64,000 bases of DNA. It comes from Actinoallomurus bryophytorum. GTDB taxonomy: Bacteria; Actinomycetota; Actinomycetes; Streptosporangiales; Streptosporangiaceae. The stretch spans positions 6,448,001 through 6,512,000 of the forward strand of contig NZ_VFOZ01000001.1 of NCBI RefSeq assembly GCF_006716425.1, written 5' to 3'. The notes below the pieces were generated by a model that had not been told where the DNA came from, made no database searches, and saw only the letters and a program-made list of their open reading frames with translations. A program made the position numbers and the translations under genes. This document shows, in pieces, positions 15,204-24,065 of the stretch; position 1 is the first letter of the stretch; each line of letters opens with the position of its first letter.

Positions 15204-17303
15204 TCAGCCGACGACCGCGCAGGTGGTCGTCGCCTTCTTCGCCGGGTCGCTCTCGGAGGTGGCGGTCAGCTTCACCTGGCCCAGATGGGCCCCGCCCGTG
15301 GCGTGCTCGGCGTAGACCTGCACCGTCGTACGCTGCCCGGCCTTCGCCGTGGCGAGTGCGTTGGGCAGCCAGGCCGACCAGCCACGGCCCGAGGCGGTCG
15401 CCGACAGCCGGTAGACGTCGGAGTCGGCGTAGGGCGCGGTGCCGGCCTTACCGGTGTTGGTCAGCGGCAGCGTGCACTTCGCCCATCCTCGCTGGGGCGC
15501 CGCGATGCCGATGCCGGGGGAGAGCCGTACGCCTCGGGCCTGCGAGCCCGAGCCGTCCAGCGACCGGACCGCCACCGTGTAGGACAGCACGCCCGACTTG
15601 TCGCGCTTGATGTCCAGCACGTAGAAGTGGAGCCGGTTGGCCTGGTCGGTGTACTCGTACTGGCTGCCCGAGTCGGCGCCGGCGTGGAAGAGCGCGTCGG
15701 ACAGCTGCCGGTAGTCGCCGATGGTCATCTTCTGCGGCGTGCCGTTCGGCAGCACGAAGTCCACCTTGTCGATGTCCTCCGGGTGGGCGTCCACGACCCA
15801 GATGAACGGCGCCGCGTCGCGGTCCTTGGTCTTGGACAGCAGCACGCCGCTGTCCGGCGTGAACGAGTCGAACCCCATCCGGTCGACGACCTCGACGGTG
15901 TAGTTGTTGTAGCCGCCGCCGTCGCACATGGGATCGGTGGAGACGTCGCAGGTCGGATCGCGGTCATCGCCCATCGCCAGGTTGACGCCGGTCAGCTCGC
16001 CGGGTCCGGCCTGCACTTCGCGGGCCTTCACCTTGGCCACCACCACGCCGGAGCCGGCCACGCCGTCGCGGGTCAGGTTGAGGACGGTCGACGGGTCGAC
16101 GATGCCGAGCTTCACCTTCTCGCGGAGCATGTGCTCGGCACCCATCGAGCTGCCCGCGGTGCCGGGGATCAGCCATCGGCTGTGCGGGCCGCCGGGGCCG
16201 TTGAAGGTGCCACGGCTCAGCATGTCCCAGGGCCCGGAGTAGTCGCGGCGTGCCGGGATCGAGTACGGGTTGTTGTAGTTGTCGCCGATGCCCAGGATGT
16301 GGCTGAACTCATGGGCGAAGGTGCCCATGCCCGAGCTCTCCGCCTGGATGGAGCTGCCCGAGGCGGCGTTCGGCCAGATGTTGGCCGAGGCCTGCCACGA
16401 GGTCCAGGGCACGTAGCGGGTCTTGTTCCAGTTGGGCAGCGCGGGGTCCGGCGGTCCCCAGGCGTCGGTGACCTCGTCCTGGGTGTTGAACTTCATCTGC
16501 CCGAACTCCTGCCAGGTCGAGCTCTCGTCCTGACCGGCGCTGAGGAAGAACACGAAGTCGTACTGCGCGGCGACGTCCTCGCCGACGTCCGCGACCCACG
16601 CCGCGCGGGCGTCCTTGCGGAAGTCGCGGTTGCAGGTGTCGCCCGCCGGGCAGCCCATGGTCCCCTGGAAACTGCCCTCGACGCCGTACTCATGGCTCTT
16701 CGCGGGCATCTGGTACGGGCCGAAGTCGCCCAGGTCGATGCCGTAGCGCCCGCCGGAGTCCTCCATCCAGTACTCATTGATCGTGTGCCCGCGGTTGAGC
16801 GCGTTCGGGGTGTTGAGGAAGTCCTTGTAGAACCCCGGCACCTGGTCCCGCGGGACGTCGCTGACCGACGTCGGGTTGCCGTAGATGGTGGAGTTCTTGG
16901 GCTGCGACACGACGAACGACTCGTTGGGGTAGTCCACCAGGACGAGCGCGCCCTTGAAGTTCTTGATCGACCCCTTACGCGCCGGGTCGTTCCACGTCGT
17001 GTCCGGGATCGCCTTGTAGTCGTCCCAGGTCATCGTGTCCGGCAGCTCGTAGTTCTGCGGATCGATCGGCTTGGGCGCGCCTTGCCCGAAGGACCGCGAG
17101 GTCTGCTTCTGCTGCCAGGGCTGGGTCTGCGGCCAGTGCCGCATCTGCCAGGGGTTCGTGGTCGGCTTCGGATGGCTGACGGGCGCGGCCGTGGCAGGTG
17201 TCGCGGACAGCAGCAGCGCCGCTACGGCGAGCAGCGCTCCGATCACCGTCCATCCGCTGAACACGGCACGCGGGGTGCGCGTGCCGGTGAAGGGATTACC
17301 CAT
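15204..17303 (-). CDS. Secreted M6-family (immune inhibitor A-like) metalloprotease
   Basis: This 699-residue secreted zinc protease starts at the ATG at 17303, preceded by AAGGAA. Residues 10-40 form a signal peptide ending ATPATAA. The M6 domain carries the zinc motif HEFSH at 331-335 followed by ILGIGDNY (Asp341 as likely third ligand), within a domain having NEYWMEDSGGRYGIDLGDFG typical of M6 peptidases. Cys pairs (CPAGDTC, CDVSTDPMC) suggest extracellular disulfides. The C-terminus is a NEW3/NPCBM-associated-like beta-sandwich (GRGWSAWLPN, AGQRTTVQVYAEH). The reading frame looks coding beyond the TGA (see 15018-15203). It is monocistronic and probably digests extracellular proteins. Confidence 0.9.
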   Translation of the reverse strand: MGNPFTGTRTPRAVFSGWTVIGALLAVAALLLSATPATAAPVSHPKPTTNPWQMRHWPQTQPWQQKQTSRSFGQGAPKPIDPQNYELPDTMTWDDYKAIPDTTWNDPARKGSIKNFKGALVLVDYPNESFVVSQPKNSTIYGNPTSVSDVPRDQVPGFYKDFLNTPNALNRGHTINEYWMEDSGGRYGIDLGDFGPYQMPAKSHEYGVEGSFQGTMGCPAGDTCNRDFRKDARAAWVADVGEDVAAQYDFVFFLSAGQDESSTWQEFGQMKFNTQDEVTDAWGPPDPALPNWNKTRYVPWTSWQASANIWPNAASGSSIQAESSGMGTFAHEFSHILGIGDNYNNPYSIPARRDYSGPWDMLSRGTFNGPGGPHSRWLIPGTAGSSMGAEHMLREKVKLGIVDPSTVLNLTRDGVAGSGVVVAKVKAREVQAGPGELTGVNLAMGDDRDPTCDVSTDPMCDGGGYNNYTVEVVDRMGFDSFTPDSGVLLSKTKDRDAAPFIWVVDAHPEDIDKVDFVLPNGTPQKMTIGDYRQLSDALFHAGADSGSQYEYTDQANRLHFYVLDIKRDKSGVLSYTVAVRSLDGSGSQARGVRLSPGIGIAAPQRGWAKCTLPLTNTGKAGTAPYADSDVYRLSATASGRGWSAWLPNALATAKAGQRTTVQVYAEHATGGAHLGQVKLTATSESDPAKKATTTCAVVG

Positions 17304-17524
17304 GACAGTTCCTTTTTCGCGGGCCAGGGGCGTGTGGCGTCGTTGCCGCTTCGGGCGGCGGAGGGTGGATGCCGGCGGTAGGAGCCGTGGAAGCGGCCCG
17401 GACATCCCCGATGATCTACTGTCGCTTTACTTTTCGCCAGGGTCTGCCCAGGTGCCGGAACCGGTCAGATGACACGGCCCGCGGGGACTCCTGGACGAGG
17501 CGGGCGCCGCGGGTCTGGGCGGGG

Positions 17525-18508
17525 CTACCGTTCGTGGCCCGCCCGCAGCCAGTCGACGTAGTCGCGCACGGCGGCCTCGGTGTCGTAGGCGTGCCGGTAG
17601 CCGGTGTCCTGCCGGAGGCGGGAGATGTCGAGGTGGACGTCCCGGCCCAGCCCGTTCGGGTCGCGGCCCTCGCGAAGGTCGATCTCCGCGTCCGGGATGA
17701 CTCCGGTGATCGCGGTCGCGAACTCCCGGTACGTCGTGGCGCGCCCGCCGGAGACGTTGTAGGTGCGGTGGCCGAGCCGCTCCGCCGTGTGCAGCAGCGC
17801 GATCGCGCGTCCGCAGTCCTTCACGTAGATCGTGTCCATGCCGTCGTCGGCGTACGCGGCCGGACCCGCAGGGGCCGCGCCCGCGGGGCCCGGACCGGAG
17901 AGGGCCGGCACCGTCCCCCGAACCGCACGGTGCACCAGCTGGGGGACGGCGAAGAACCGTGACGCCGGCCGGCCGAGCGGTCCCCAGACCGCGCCGATGC
18001 GGTAGTGCAGGACCTCGAGACCGGCGGCGCCGCCGATGTGGTCGCCGATCAGTTCGCCGACCTTCTTGGCCGCCGGGATCGGGTGGCCCGCGGTCATCGG
18101 CAGCGGCATGTCCTCGCGCAGCGGGCCGTCGCCGGTGACGTCGTAGACGCCGATCGTGCTCGCCAGGCCGACGCGCGGCACCCCCCACTCGACGGCGGCC
18201 TCGAACAGGTTGACCAGGCCGTCGACCCCGGCGCGTACGCCGCCGACGGGGTCGGCCGGGTCCGTGCCGAACGCTCCCGCGAGGTACACGATGCTGGTGA
18301 TCTCGTGCCGCTCGCCGACCGCGAGCAGCGACTTCAGGTCGGTCACGTCCGCCTGCTCGACGGAGACCGGGCCGCCGATCTCGCCGGCGAGCAGGTCCGG
18401 CACACCACCGGTACGGCGCTGGGCGAGGACGCACGGCCGGCCCAGGTCGACCAGCGCCCGCGTGACGTGCGATCCGATGAAGCCCAGACCGCCGATGAGA
18501 AGGATCAT
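17525..18508 (-). CDS. NAD-dependent epimerase/dehydratase family protein with altered active site
   Basis: This is a 327-residue extended short-chain dehydrogenase. The Rossmann motif GGLGFIG lies at residues 6-12, followed by VEQADVTDLKSL and a YLAGAFG strand. The expected YxxxK catalytic pair aligns with the segment IPAAKK: Lys is kept but Tyr is replaced by Ile. Oxidoreduction by the standard mechanism is therefore doubtful, and it may bind NAD(P) in another role. It is divergent from a MarR gene with an operator between them, so it is probably MarR-controlled. The start is ATG 18508. Confidence 0.85.
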   Translation of the reverse strand: MILLIGGLGFIGSHVTRALVDLGRPCVLAQRRTGGVPDLLAGEIGGPVSVEQADVTDLKSLLAVGERHEITSIVYLAGAFGTDPADPVGGVRAGVDGLVNLFEAAVEWGVPRVGLASTIGVYDVTGDGPLREDMPLPMTAGHPIPAAKKVGELIGDHIGGAAGLEVLHYRIGAVWGPLGRPASRFFAVPQLVHRAVRGTVPALSGPGPAGAAPAGPAAYADDGMDTIYVKDCGRAIALLHTAERLGHRTYNVSGGRATTYREFATAITGVIPDAEIDLREGRDPNGLGRDVHLDISRLRQDTGYRHAYDTEAAVRDYVDWLRAGHER

Positions 18509-18574
18509 CTCCGTGCCTTCCGTCCCTCGCCGGCACCTGCCGCGCAGGTGGCGGTGCCGATATCAGTACCTCTG

Positions 18575-18610
18575 ATCGTCAGTGACGCTGACGATTACGG
18601 TAGCGATAGC
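18575..18610. promoter_or_regulatory. MarR operator and near-leaderless promoter
   Basis: A perfect inverted repeat ATCGTCAG-TGACG-CTGACGAT spans 18575-18595. A -10-like GATAGC at 18605-18610 sits eight bases before the MarR ATG, which lacks a Shine-Dalgarno. The dyad overlaps the -35 position and lies between the epimerase and MarR starts, an arrangement typical for MarR autoregulation and divergent repression. Confidence 0.75.
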
Positions 18611-18618
18611 ATCCCGGC

Positions 18619-19086
18619 ATGTCCAGCGGAGCACGGGACCGGGGAGACGAGGACGGGCCGAGCCCGGAGCTGACCAGCCGGCTCGGCTATCTCTTCAAGC
18701 ACGCGCGGCTGCGGCTGTCGGAGCTGACCGGCGCCGCCCTGGAGCCGTACGGAGTGGACGGCAGGGATCTGGCGGTGCTGACCGTGCTGGCCGCCAACGA
18801 ACAGGCGTCGCAGCTGCAACTCGCCCGGCGGCTCGGCGTCGACCGCACGACGATGGTCGCCCTCCTCGACGGGCTGCAGCGCAGGGGACTGGTCACGCGC
18901 CGGGCCCACAGCGAGGACCGGCGGCGCAACGCCGTCGAACTGACCGCGACGGGCCGCGAGGTGTTCGAGCGCGCGACCGAGGCCGGTGACGAGGCCGAAC
19001 GCCGTTTTCTCGCCCCGCTCACCCAGCGCGACGCGGAGCAGCTGAGACAGGCCCTGCGGCTCCTGATCCGGCCCGAGCACGAGTGA
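18619..19086 (+). CDS. MarR-family transcriptional regulator
   Basis: This 155-residue MarR protein has N-terminal dimerisation helices (LTSRLGYLFKHARLRLSELT), the wHTH with recognition helix QLARRLGVDRTTMVALLDGL and the wing motif GLVTRRAHSEDRRRNAVELT (DxRxR-type). The C-terminal dimer helix ends RQALRLLIRPEHE. It probably represses itself and the divergent epimerase gene through the dyad at 18575. It is followed by a strong terminator. Confidence 0.93.
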   Translation: MSSGARDRGDEDGPSPELTSRLGYLFKHARLRLSELTGAALEPYGVDGRDLAVLTVLAANEQASQLQLARRLGVDRTTMVALLDGLQRRGLVTRRAHSEDRRRNAVELTATGREVFERATEAGDEAERRFLAPLTQRDAEQLRQALRLLIRPEHE

Positions 19087-19113
19087 GCCGGCCGGGGATC
19101 TCCGGCTCCGGGG

Positions 19114-19141
19114 CCTCCCGGCCGCCGAGGCGGCCGGGAGG
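19114..19141. terminator. Bidirectional hairpin terminator
   Basis: CCTCCCGGCCGCC and GGCGGCCGGGAGG are perfect 13-bp arms separated by GA (effective loop 4-6 bases). They lie between the convergent MarR and lipoprotein genes. Confidence 0.8.
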
Positions 19142-19194
19142 TTCACCGGCGGTTCACGCGGACGCCGGGCGGCCCTCCCGGCCTGATCCTTATG

Positions 19195-19845
19195 TCAGGT
19201 CGCCGCCCACACGATGGGCTTGTCGAAGTAGGGCGTGACCTCGTTGGCCTTGGACGGCCCGCTGTTCCACTGGACCTTCTGGATCGAGCCGCCGCCCGGC
19301 ATCAGGTAGGCCAGGCAACTGTCATACGACTTCCCGTTCGCGAAGGGCTTCGGCGGCCTGGCGTCGTCGCACCGTGCGAAGGTCCCGAGGAAGATGATGT
19401 TGCTCTGCTGCTGGCCGCGGTCGTCGATGGCGTCGATCGTGACGTCCGGGTCGTCGTTGGTCCCCGACGGCGGAGTGCTGCCGAGCGCCTTGATCCGCAC
19501 CTTCACGTAGTACGGGGTCGAGGTCCGCTCGGCCGACTTCAGCCGCACGTTCTTGAAGTCGGCGATCGTGCCCTTCTCGACGGACCTGACGGTGACCTGG
19601 AGCTTGAGCGCCTTGTGTGCGGCCGTGCCGGTGTCGAGCGACGTGGGGACCCATCCCGCGGTCGCCGGCTGCCCGAACTTGAGATGCGTCCCGGGCGGGG
19701 TCAGGTGGCCCGCGATCGCGGCCGCCGTCGGCGTAGGCGTGGCGGCGGCGCTCGTGCCGGAGCTCCCCCCGGAGCCGCTTCCCCCACACGCGGCGAGGGC
19801 GAGTACGGCGACCCCGATACCCGCCGCGGCACGGCCTGCCCTCAT
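19195..19845 (-). CDS. Putative lipoprotein of unknown function
   Basis: From the ATG at 19845 the product is ~216 residues with a short signal peptide (MRAGRAAAGIGVAVLALAAC) and lipobox LAAC, then a Gly/Ser/Thr linker. The mature domain (LKLQVTVRSVEKGTI, YYVKVRIKALGS) alternates strands as in DUF4352-type immunoglobulin-like lipoproteins and has two cysteines (FARCDDARPP, YDSCLAYLMP). An in-frame start at 19977 behind GGGGG would add an Arg-rich cytoplasmic 44-residue tail, turning it into a membrane-anchored protein. I prefer the lipoprotein start but the Shine-Dalgarno is weak. Confidence 0.65.
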   Translation of the reverse strand: MRAGRAAAGIGVAVLALAACGGSGSGGSSGTSAAATPTPTAAAIAGHLTPPGTHLKFGQPATAGWVPTSLDTGTAAHKALKLQVTVRSVEKGTIADFKNVRLKSAERTSTPYYVKVRIKALGSTPPSGTNDDPDVTIDAIDDRGQQQSNIIFLGTFARCDDARPPKPFANGKSYDSCLAYLMPGGGSIQKVQWNSGPSKANEVTPYFDKPIVWAAT

Positions 19846-20123
19846 CCGTGACCGTTCGTCCCCTCGCGCGCCGGACGGCGCCTTGCGGCGGCCCGGTCCG
19901 GCGCCGGATGGCGGACGGGCGGCGGCGCGCCCTGAACGGTCGGTTCGGTCGGTACGGTCGTCGGCTGTCCCCATCATGTCTGCCCCCGGGTGGTAGCGAA
20001 TCGGTCGGGCGTTGCACGATGAACGCCGCCGGACGGTTCACCGGATGGATGGCAGGATCCGGCCACGGGTGGCGACGGCCCCGTGGCCCTCGGCGACGGA
20101 GCCGCGAGCCACGGCGATGCCGT

Positions 20124-20984
20124 TCAGGCGGAGGGGCCGCGCAGGGTTCTCAGGCCGTCGACGTCGTTAATGATCTTCTGGCCGGCACGGCGCGCGCCCT
20201 CGGGCGTGTAGTGGACGGTGTCGGAGCGCAGCCGTACGCCGCCGACCACCTGCTGGCACGGCGGACCGCCGGGGCAGACCACCGGCGTCAGGTCGACCAC
20301 CGTGACCCGGTCCGCATGGCGGCGAGCCCACGAGCGGAACAGCACGCGCTGCCGGTCCACGGGGAACGCGGCAGGGTGGCCCGCGGGCGCCCCGGCCCAC
20401 CAGCTCGGCAGGACGAGGACCAGGTGGGCGTCGCCGAGGCGGGCCAGCAGCCGGTCCCAGCTCTCCAGGATCCTGCGCTGCCATTCGCCGGTGCCCGCGG
20501 TGATGGTCCGGCCGTCCTCGGCCTGGATGCCGGACCACTCCATGATGTCGGACCAGACGACGACCTTCGGGCGGTACCGGCTCGTCATCTCGCGCTGCTT
20601 CGCCGGCCCCTCCCAGACGCAGTTCTGGTGGCTTCGGAGATAGTCCAGGTTCTGGAACGTGAGCACGACGTCGGTCGGCTGGCAGCCGCCCACGGTCGCG
20701 ATGACCACGCCCACGTCACGGTGGCGCAGCTCATCGGCCAGCGCGCCGGCGAGCTGGCTGCCGGTCGAATCGCCGATGACGCCGACGTACGGGGCCGCCG
20801 GGCTCTGGGGTTCCGCACGCAGCACCCACAGACGCGGAGCCGCGTGTGAGCTCACCGCCGACGGTCCGGCCAGGGTCGCGCCGGGCGGTGAACCCGGCGG
20901 CGGCGGGCCGGCACCCACCGGTGCGGCGAGCAGCGGTCCGCCCGGCGTCATCAGGACGAGGACCAGCGCAGCGCCCCACATCAC
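20124..20984 (-). CDS. Secreted SGNH/GDSL-type hydrolase
   Basis: This 286-residue protein has a hydrophobic N-terminal export segment (WGAALVLVLMTPGGPLLAAP) and a Pro/Gly-rich linker. The SGNH fold follows: block I VIGDSTGSQL (nucleophile Ser), a Gly/Asn-containing central region, and block V SDTVHYTPEG with the Asp-x-x-His pair. It resembles the SGNH domain at the C-terminus of OafA-type acyltransferases, here as a stand-alone exported protein, so deacetylation of a cell-surface sugar is plausible. Two cysteine pairs (GGCQP, QNCVWE; VVCPGGPPC) are likely disulfides. GTG 20984 and ATG 20981 are both possible starts. Confidence 0.82.
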   Translation of the reverse strand: MMWGAALVLVLMTPGGPLLAAPVGAGPPPPGSPPGATLAGPSAVSSHAAPRLWVLRAEPQSPAAPYVGVIGDSTGSQLAGALADELRHRDVGVVIATVGGCQPTDVVLTFQNLDYLRSHQNCVWEGPAKQREMTSRYRPKVVVWSDIMEWSGIQAEDGRTITAGTGEWQRRILESWDRLLARLGDAHLVLVLPSWWAGAPAGHPAAFPVDRQRVLFRSWARRHADRVTVVDLTPVVCPGGPPCQQVVGGVRLRSDTVHYTPEGARRAGQKIINDVDGLRTLRGPSA

Positions 20985-20998
20985 CGTGGCTCACCGAT

Positions 20999-21036
20999 GA
21001 TCGTTACTGCCGTCACGCAGATCGACAGTAGCGATC
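20999..21036. promoter_or_regulatory. Inverted repeat upstream of the SGNH gene
   Basis: GATCGTTACTG (20999-21009) and CAGTAGCGATC (21026-21036) form an 11-bp dyad with one mismatch and a 16-bp centre, immediately upstream of the SGNH start. It is a possible regulator-binding site. Confidence 0.4.
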
Positions 21037-21283
21037 GGCGTCGCAACCGATCGGCGGCCGGGCGCAAAGAACGTCTCAACAGATCCGGGGGCCTTCACGG
21101 AAAGACCACCGGCACGTGTTGCTCGCCCCGTCCCGCGTTGGACGCCAGGTCCGGCGTACCACCGCGGGGACGTGACGGACCATGTGCCGATTGTGGCCAT
21201 CCGGCTACGCCCGGTGTTCTTTGCGTCGTGGCCGGGTTATGAACGTTCAGGAGGCCGGTCACCTACGGCTACGGAGGACTCTC

Positions 21284-21832
21284 ATGCCCGTCACCGAATC
21301 CCAGGCACATGCGCTCGCGGTGCGTTTCCAGCACTGGGACCGCGACCACAACGGCCACATGGAGTGGTCCGACATGGAGAACGCCGTGCGACGGCTCGGC
21401 GAGGCGTTCGGACGGACCGAGGACTCGCGCGAGTGGGGCGCGCTCGCCGAGTCCTGCCGGCGCTACTGGCAGGTCCTCGTCCAGCACGCCGACACCGACC
21501 GCGACGGCCGGATCAGCCAGGACGAGTACGTCACCGCCTTCGGTGACGGGGTGATGGCCGACCCCGCCGCCTTCGACGGCGTGTTCCGGTCACTGCTGGA
21601 GAACGTCGTCAGGCTCGCCGACGTCGATGGCGACGGACGGCTCGGCAAGGAGGAGTACACCCGTCTGATGGGCAGCTGGTACAACGCCGGCGAGTCCGAC
21701 GCCGAGGCGTTGTTCGGCCGGCTGGACGCCGACCGCGACGGCTTCCTCACCCTCGACGAGCTGGTGCGGTCCGCGAGCAGCACCTTCGTCGACGACGATC
21801 CGGTCCTGACGGAACCGCCTCCGAGCAGGTGA
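21284..21832 (+). CDS. Four-EF-hand calcium-binding protein (calerythrin/CabD-like)
   Basis: This 182-residue protein starts at ATG 21284, six bases after GGAGG. It has four complete EF-hand loops at residues 19-30 (DRDHNGHMEWSD), 70-81 (DTDRDGRISQDE), 113-124 (DVDGDGRLGKEE) and 148-159 (DADRDGFLTLDE). Each has Asp at position 1, Gly at 6 and an acidic residue at 12, so all four should bind Ca2+. It has no signal peptide and is cytoplasmic. This is the sarcoplasmic-calcium-binding/calerythrin type known from actinomycetes. It is monocistronic; an upstream candidate start at 21182 has no family similarity. Confidence 0.92.
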   Translation: MPVTESQAHALAVRFQHWDRDHNGHMEWSDMENAVRRLGEAFGRTEDSREWGALAESCRRYWQVLVQHADTDRDGRISQDEYVTAFGDGVMADPAAFDGVFRSLLENVVRLADVDGDGRLGKEEYTRLMGSWYNAGESDAEALFGRLDADRDGFLTLDELVRSASSTFVDDDPVLTEPPPSR

Positions 21833-21842
21833 TCTGACCTTT

Positions 21843-21884
21843 CGGACACCATGTCGGACATGCTGTCCGATGTTGGGCTATATT
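21843..21884 (+). promoter_or_regulatory. TetR-type operator and promoter of the aldehyde dehydrogenase operon
   Basis: A 27-bp near-perfect palindrome at 21843-21869 has outer arms CGGACA / TGTCCG and inner arms ATGTC / GACAT around a central G, with only one mismatched pair besides the centre. The -35-like CGGACA (21855-21860) lies inside it, 18 bp before the -10 TATATT (21879-21884). Repressor binding would block the promoter. The cognate factor is probably the TetR gene two genes downstream. Confidence 0.8.
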
Positions 21885-21953
21885 GACTCCCGTTCAAGGG
21901 TCATGCGCCGCCGACCTGGCACATGACCGGATCGAATCGGGGGAAACGCCATC

Positions 21954-23375
21954 GTGTCCAGATTCCTGTTGCCCGGCATTCCGAGCCTGACGATCGACGG
22001 TGCGGGGGTCACCGCCGGTCAGAGTTTCGAGGTGACCAATCCCGCCACGGGAGAGCGGTTCGCGAGCGCGCCGGACGCGTCTCCTGCGCAGCTCGACGCG
22101 GCCTTCGAGGCCGCCGCGCGTGCGTTCCGTACCTGGCGCACCGACGACGACGCCCGCCGGGCGGCCCTGCACGCGATGGCCGACACGATCGCCGGCGCCA
22201 CGGGCGAGCTCGCCCCGATCCTCACCGCGGAGCAGGGCAAGCCCCTGCCCTGGTCGGAGTTCGAGGTCCAGGGCGCGGCCGGCTGGCTGCGGTACTACGC
22301 GGACCTCGAACGCGGCCGTCAGGTGCTCCGCGACGACGAGACCGCCCTGGTCGAGCTGGTACACGCCCCCATCGGGCCGGTCGCCACGATCGTGCCGTGG
22401 AACTTCCCGATCTTCATCGCCGTCGCGAAGGTCGCTGCCGCGCTGCGCGCCGGCAACACCGTCGTGCTCAAGCCGTCGCCGTACACACCGCTGGCGACGC
22501 TGAGGCTCGGCGAGCTCGTACGCGACCTGCTGCCCGGAGGCGTGTTCAACGTCATCAGCGGAGGCGACGCGCTCGGGCCCGCGATGTCCGCGCATCCGCT
22601 GGCCCGGAAGATCAGCTTCACCGGCTCCATCGCGACCGGGAAGAAGGTCGCGTCGGCGGCCGCCGACGACCTCAAGCGGCTCACCCTGGAGCTCGGCGGC
22701 AACGACCCGGCGATCGTGCTCGACGACGCGGACCCGGGCGTTGTCGCCGAGCAGCTCTTCGCCACCGCCTTCAACAACAACGGCCAGGCGTGTGTGGCGC
22801 CCAAACGCGTCTACGTCGCCGAGGCTCTGCGCCCCGCTCTCGTGGAGGCGCTCGCCGAGCACGCGCGCGCCGCCAAGGTCGGCGACGGCGCGGACGCCGG
22901 CACCGACCTCGGGCCGCTCAACAACGCCGCCCAGCGCGACCGTGTCCGCGAGCTCGTCGACGGCGCCGTGGCCGGCGGCGCCACCGCGGTGACCGGCGGC
23001 AGGGCGCCGGAGGGCCCGGGTTACTTCTACGAGCCGACGATCCTCACCGACGTCTCCGACGGAGCGCGGATCGTCGACGAGGAGCAGTTCGGCCCGGCTC
23101 TGCCAGTGATCGCCTACCGCGACGTCGAGGACGCGCTGGACCGCGCGAACGGGACGATGTTCGGCCTCGGGGCGTCGGTCTGGAGCGCCGACGCCGACCG
23201 GGCCGCGGCCGTCGCCGAGCAGATCGACGCGGGGATGACCTGGATCAACACCCACACCGCGATCGCGTTCGACCAGCCGTTCGCCGGGGCGAAGTGGAGC
23301 GGCATCGGCGTCGAGGCGGGCGAGCTCGGTCTCGACGCCTACACCGACGTACGCGTCCTCCACCGGGCCAAGTAG
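21954..23375 (+). CDS. NAD(P)-dependent aldehyde dehydrogenase
   Basis: This is a 473-residue ALDH-superfamily enzyme oxidising an aldehyde to its acid. The catalytic set is intact: Asn150 in IVPWNFP, Glu246 in LTLELGGN and Cys280 in NNNGQACVAPKR; the cofactor loop is FTGSIATGK. The length is normal for the family. The start is GTG 21954 behind GGGGGAAA. It is the first gene of an operon with a TetR gene (19 bp downstream) and an MDR oxidoreductase, controlled by the palindrome at 21843. Aldehyde detoxification or catabolism is likely; the exact substrate is unknown. Confidence 0.93.
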   Translation: MSRFLLPGIPSLTIDGAGVTAGQSFEVTNPATGERFASAPDASPAQLDAAFEAAARAFRTWRTDDDARRAALHAMADTIAGATGELAPILTAEQGKPLPWSEFEVQGAAGWLRYYADLERGRQVLRDDETALVELVHAPIGPVATIVPWNFPIFIAVAKVAAALRAGNTVVLKPSPYTPLATLRLGELVRDLLPGGVFNVISGGDALGPAMSAHPLARKISFTGSIATGKKVASAAADDLKRLTLELGGNDPAIVLDDADPGVVAEQLFATAFNNNGQACVAPKRVYVAEALRPALVEALAEHARAAKVGDGADAGTDLGPLNNAAQRDRVRELVDGAVAGGATAVTGGRAPEGPGYFYEPTILTDVSDGARIVDEEQFGPALPVIAYRDVEDALDRANGTMFGLGASVWSADADRAAAVAEQIDAGMTWINTHTAIAFDQPFAGAKWSGIGVEAGELGLDAYTDVRVLHRAK

Positions 23376-23394
23376 GCACTCCTAGGATCCGGTC

Positions 23395-24021
23395 ATGCCT
23401 TCGATCACCAGACGCCCCCAGGGCCCCGACCACCGCGCCGCCGTCGAGGCCGCCGTGCTGGCCGCCACCGAGCGGCTGCTCGCCGGCGGCGCGCGCTTCA
23501 CCGAGCTCGGCGTCAAGCAGATCGCCGACGAGGCGGGCATCGCGCGGTCAACGTTCTACCTGCACTTTCGCGACAAGACGGATCTGATGGTCCGCCTGGC
23601 TCGCGACACGCGGCGGGAGATCTTCGAGGTCGGGGAGAACTGGCTGCCGACCAACGGTGGTCTGGAGGCGCTCATCGACGGGTTCACGGCCATCATCGCC
23701 ATCTACCGCGAGCGTGTCGCCGTGGTGGCCGCGATCCACGAGACCATCGCCTACGACCCGGTCGTCCGTGAGTTCTGGGACGGCGGGCTCACCGGCTTCA
23801 TCGAGCGCATGCGCACGACGCTGGTGGAGGAGCAGTGCGCCGGGCGGGTGGCGGCGGACATGGACCCCGACACGGCGGCGCGGGTCATGTCCTGGAGCGG
23901 AGAGTCGGTCATCGCCCGCCACGTGACGGTCCGCGACGCGGCCGACGACGCGAAGCTGGCCCGTGAGCTGGCCATGCAGCGCTGGTACGGGGTGTACGCG
24001 CGTACGGCCGAGGCGCCGTAG
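23395..24021 (+). CDS. TetR-family transcriptional regulator
   Basis: This 208-residue TetR protein has its HTH at ~25-70 (FTELGVKQIADEAGIARSTF then YLHFRDKTDLMVRL), the classic TetR signature, followed by a divergent helical ligand domain. It is 19 bp after the aldehyde dehydrogenase gene, so it is cotranscribed. It probably represses the operon through the 27-bp palindrome in front of it, giving feedback control by an aldehyde or related ligand (inference). Confidence 0.92.
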   Translation: MPSITRRPQGPDHRAAVEAAVLAATERLLAGGARFTELGVKQIADEAGIARSTFYLHFRDKTDLMVRLARDTRREIFEVGENWLPTNGGLEALIDGFTAIIAIYRERVAVVAAIHETIAYDPVVREFWDGGLTGFIERMRTTLVEEQCAGRVAADMDPDTAARVMSWSGESVIARHVTVRDAADDAKLARELAMQRWYGVYARTAEAP

Positions 24022-24065
24022 CGCCGAGTTGTACAGAGATACCGAACCGACAGGGGGATACACCC

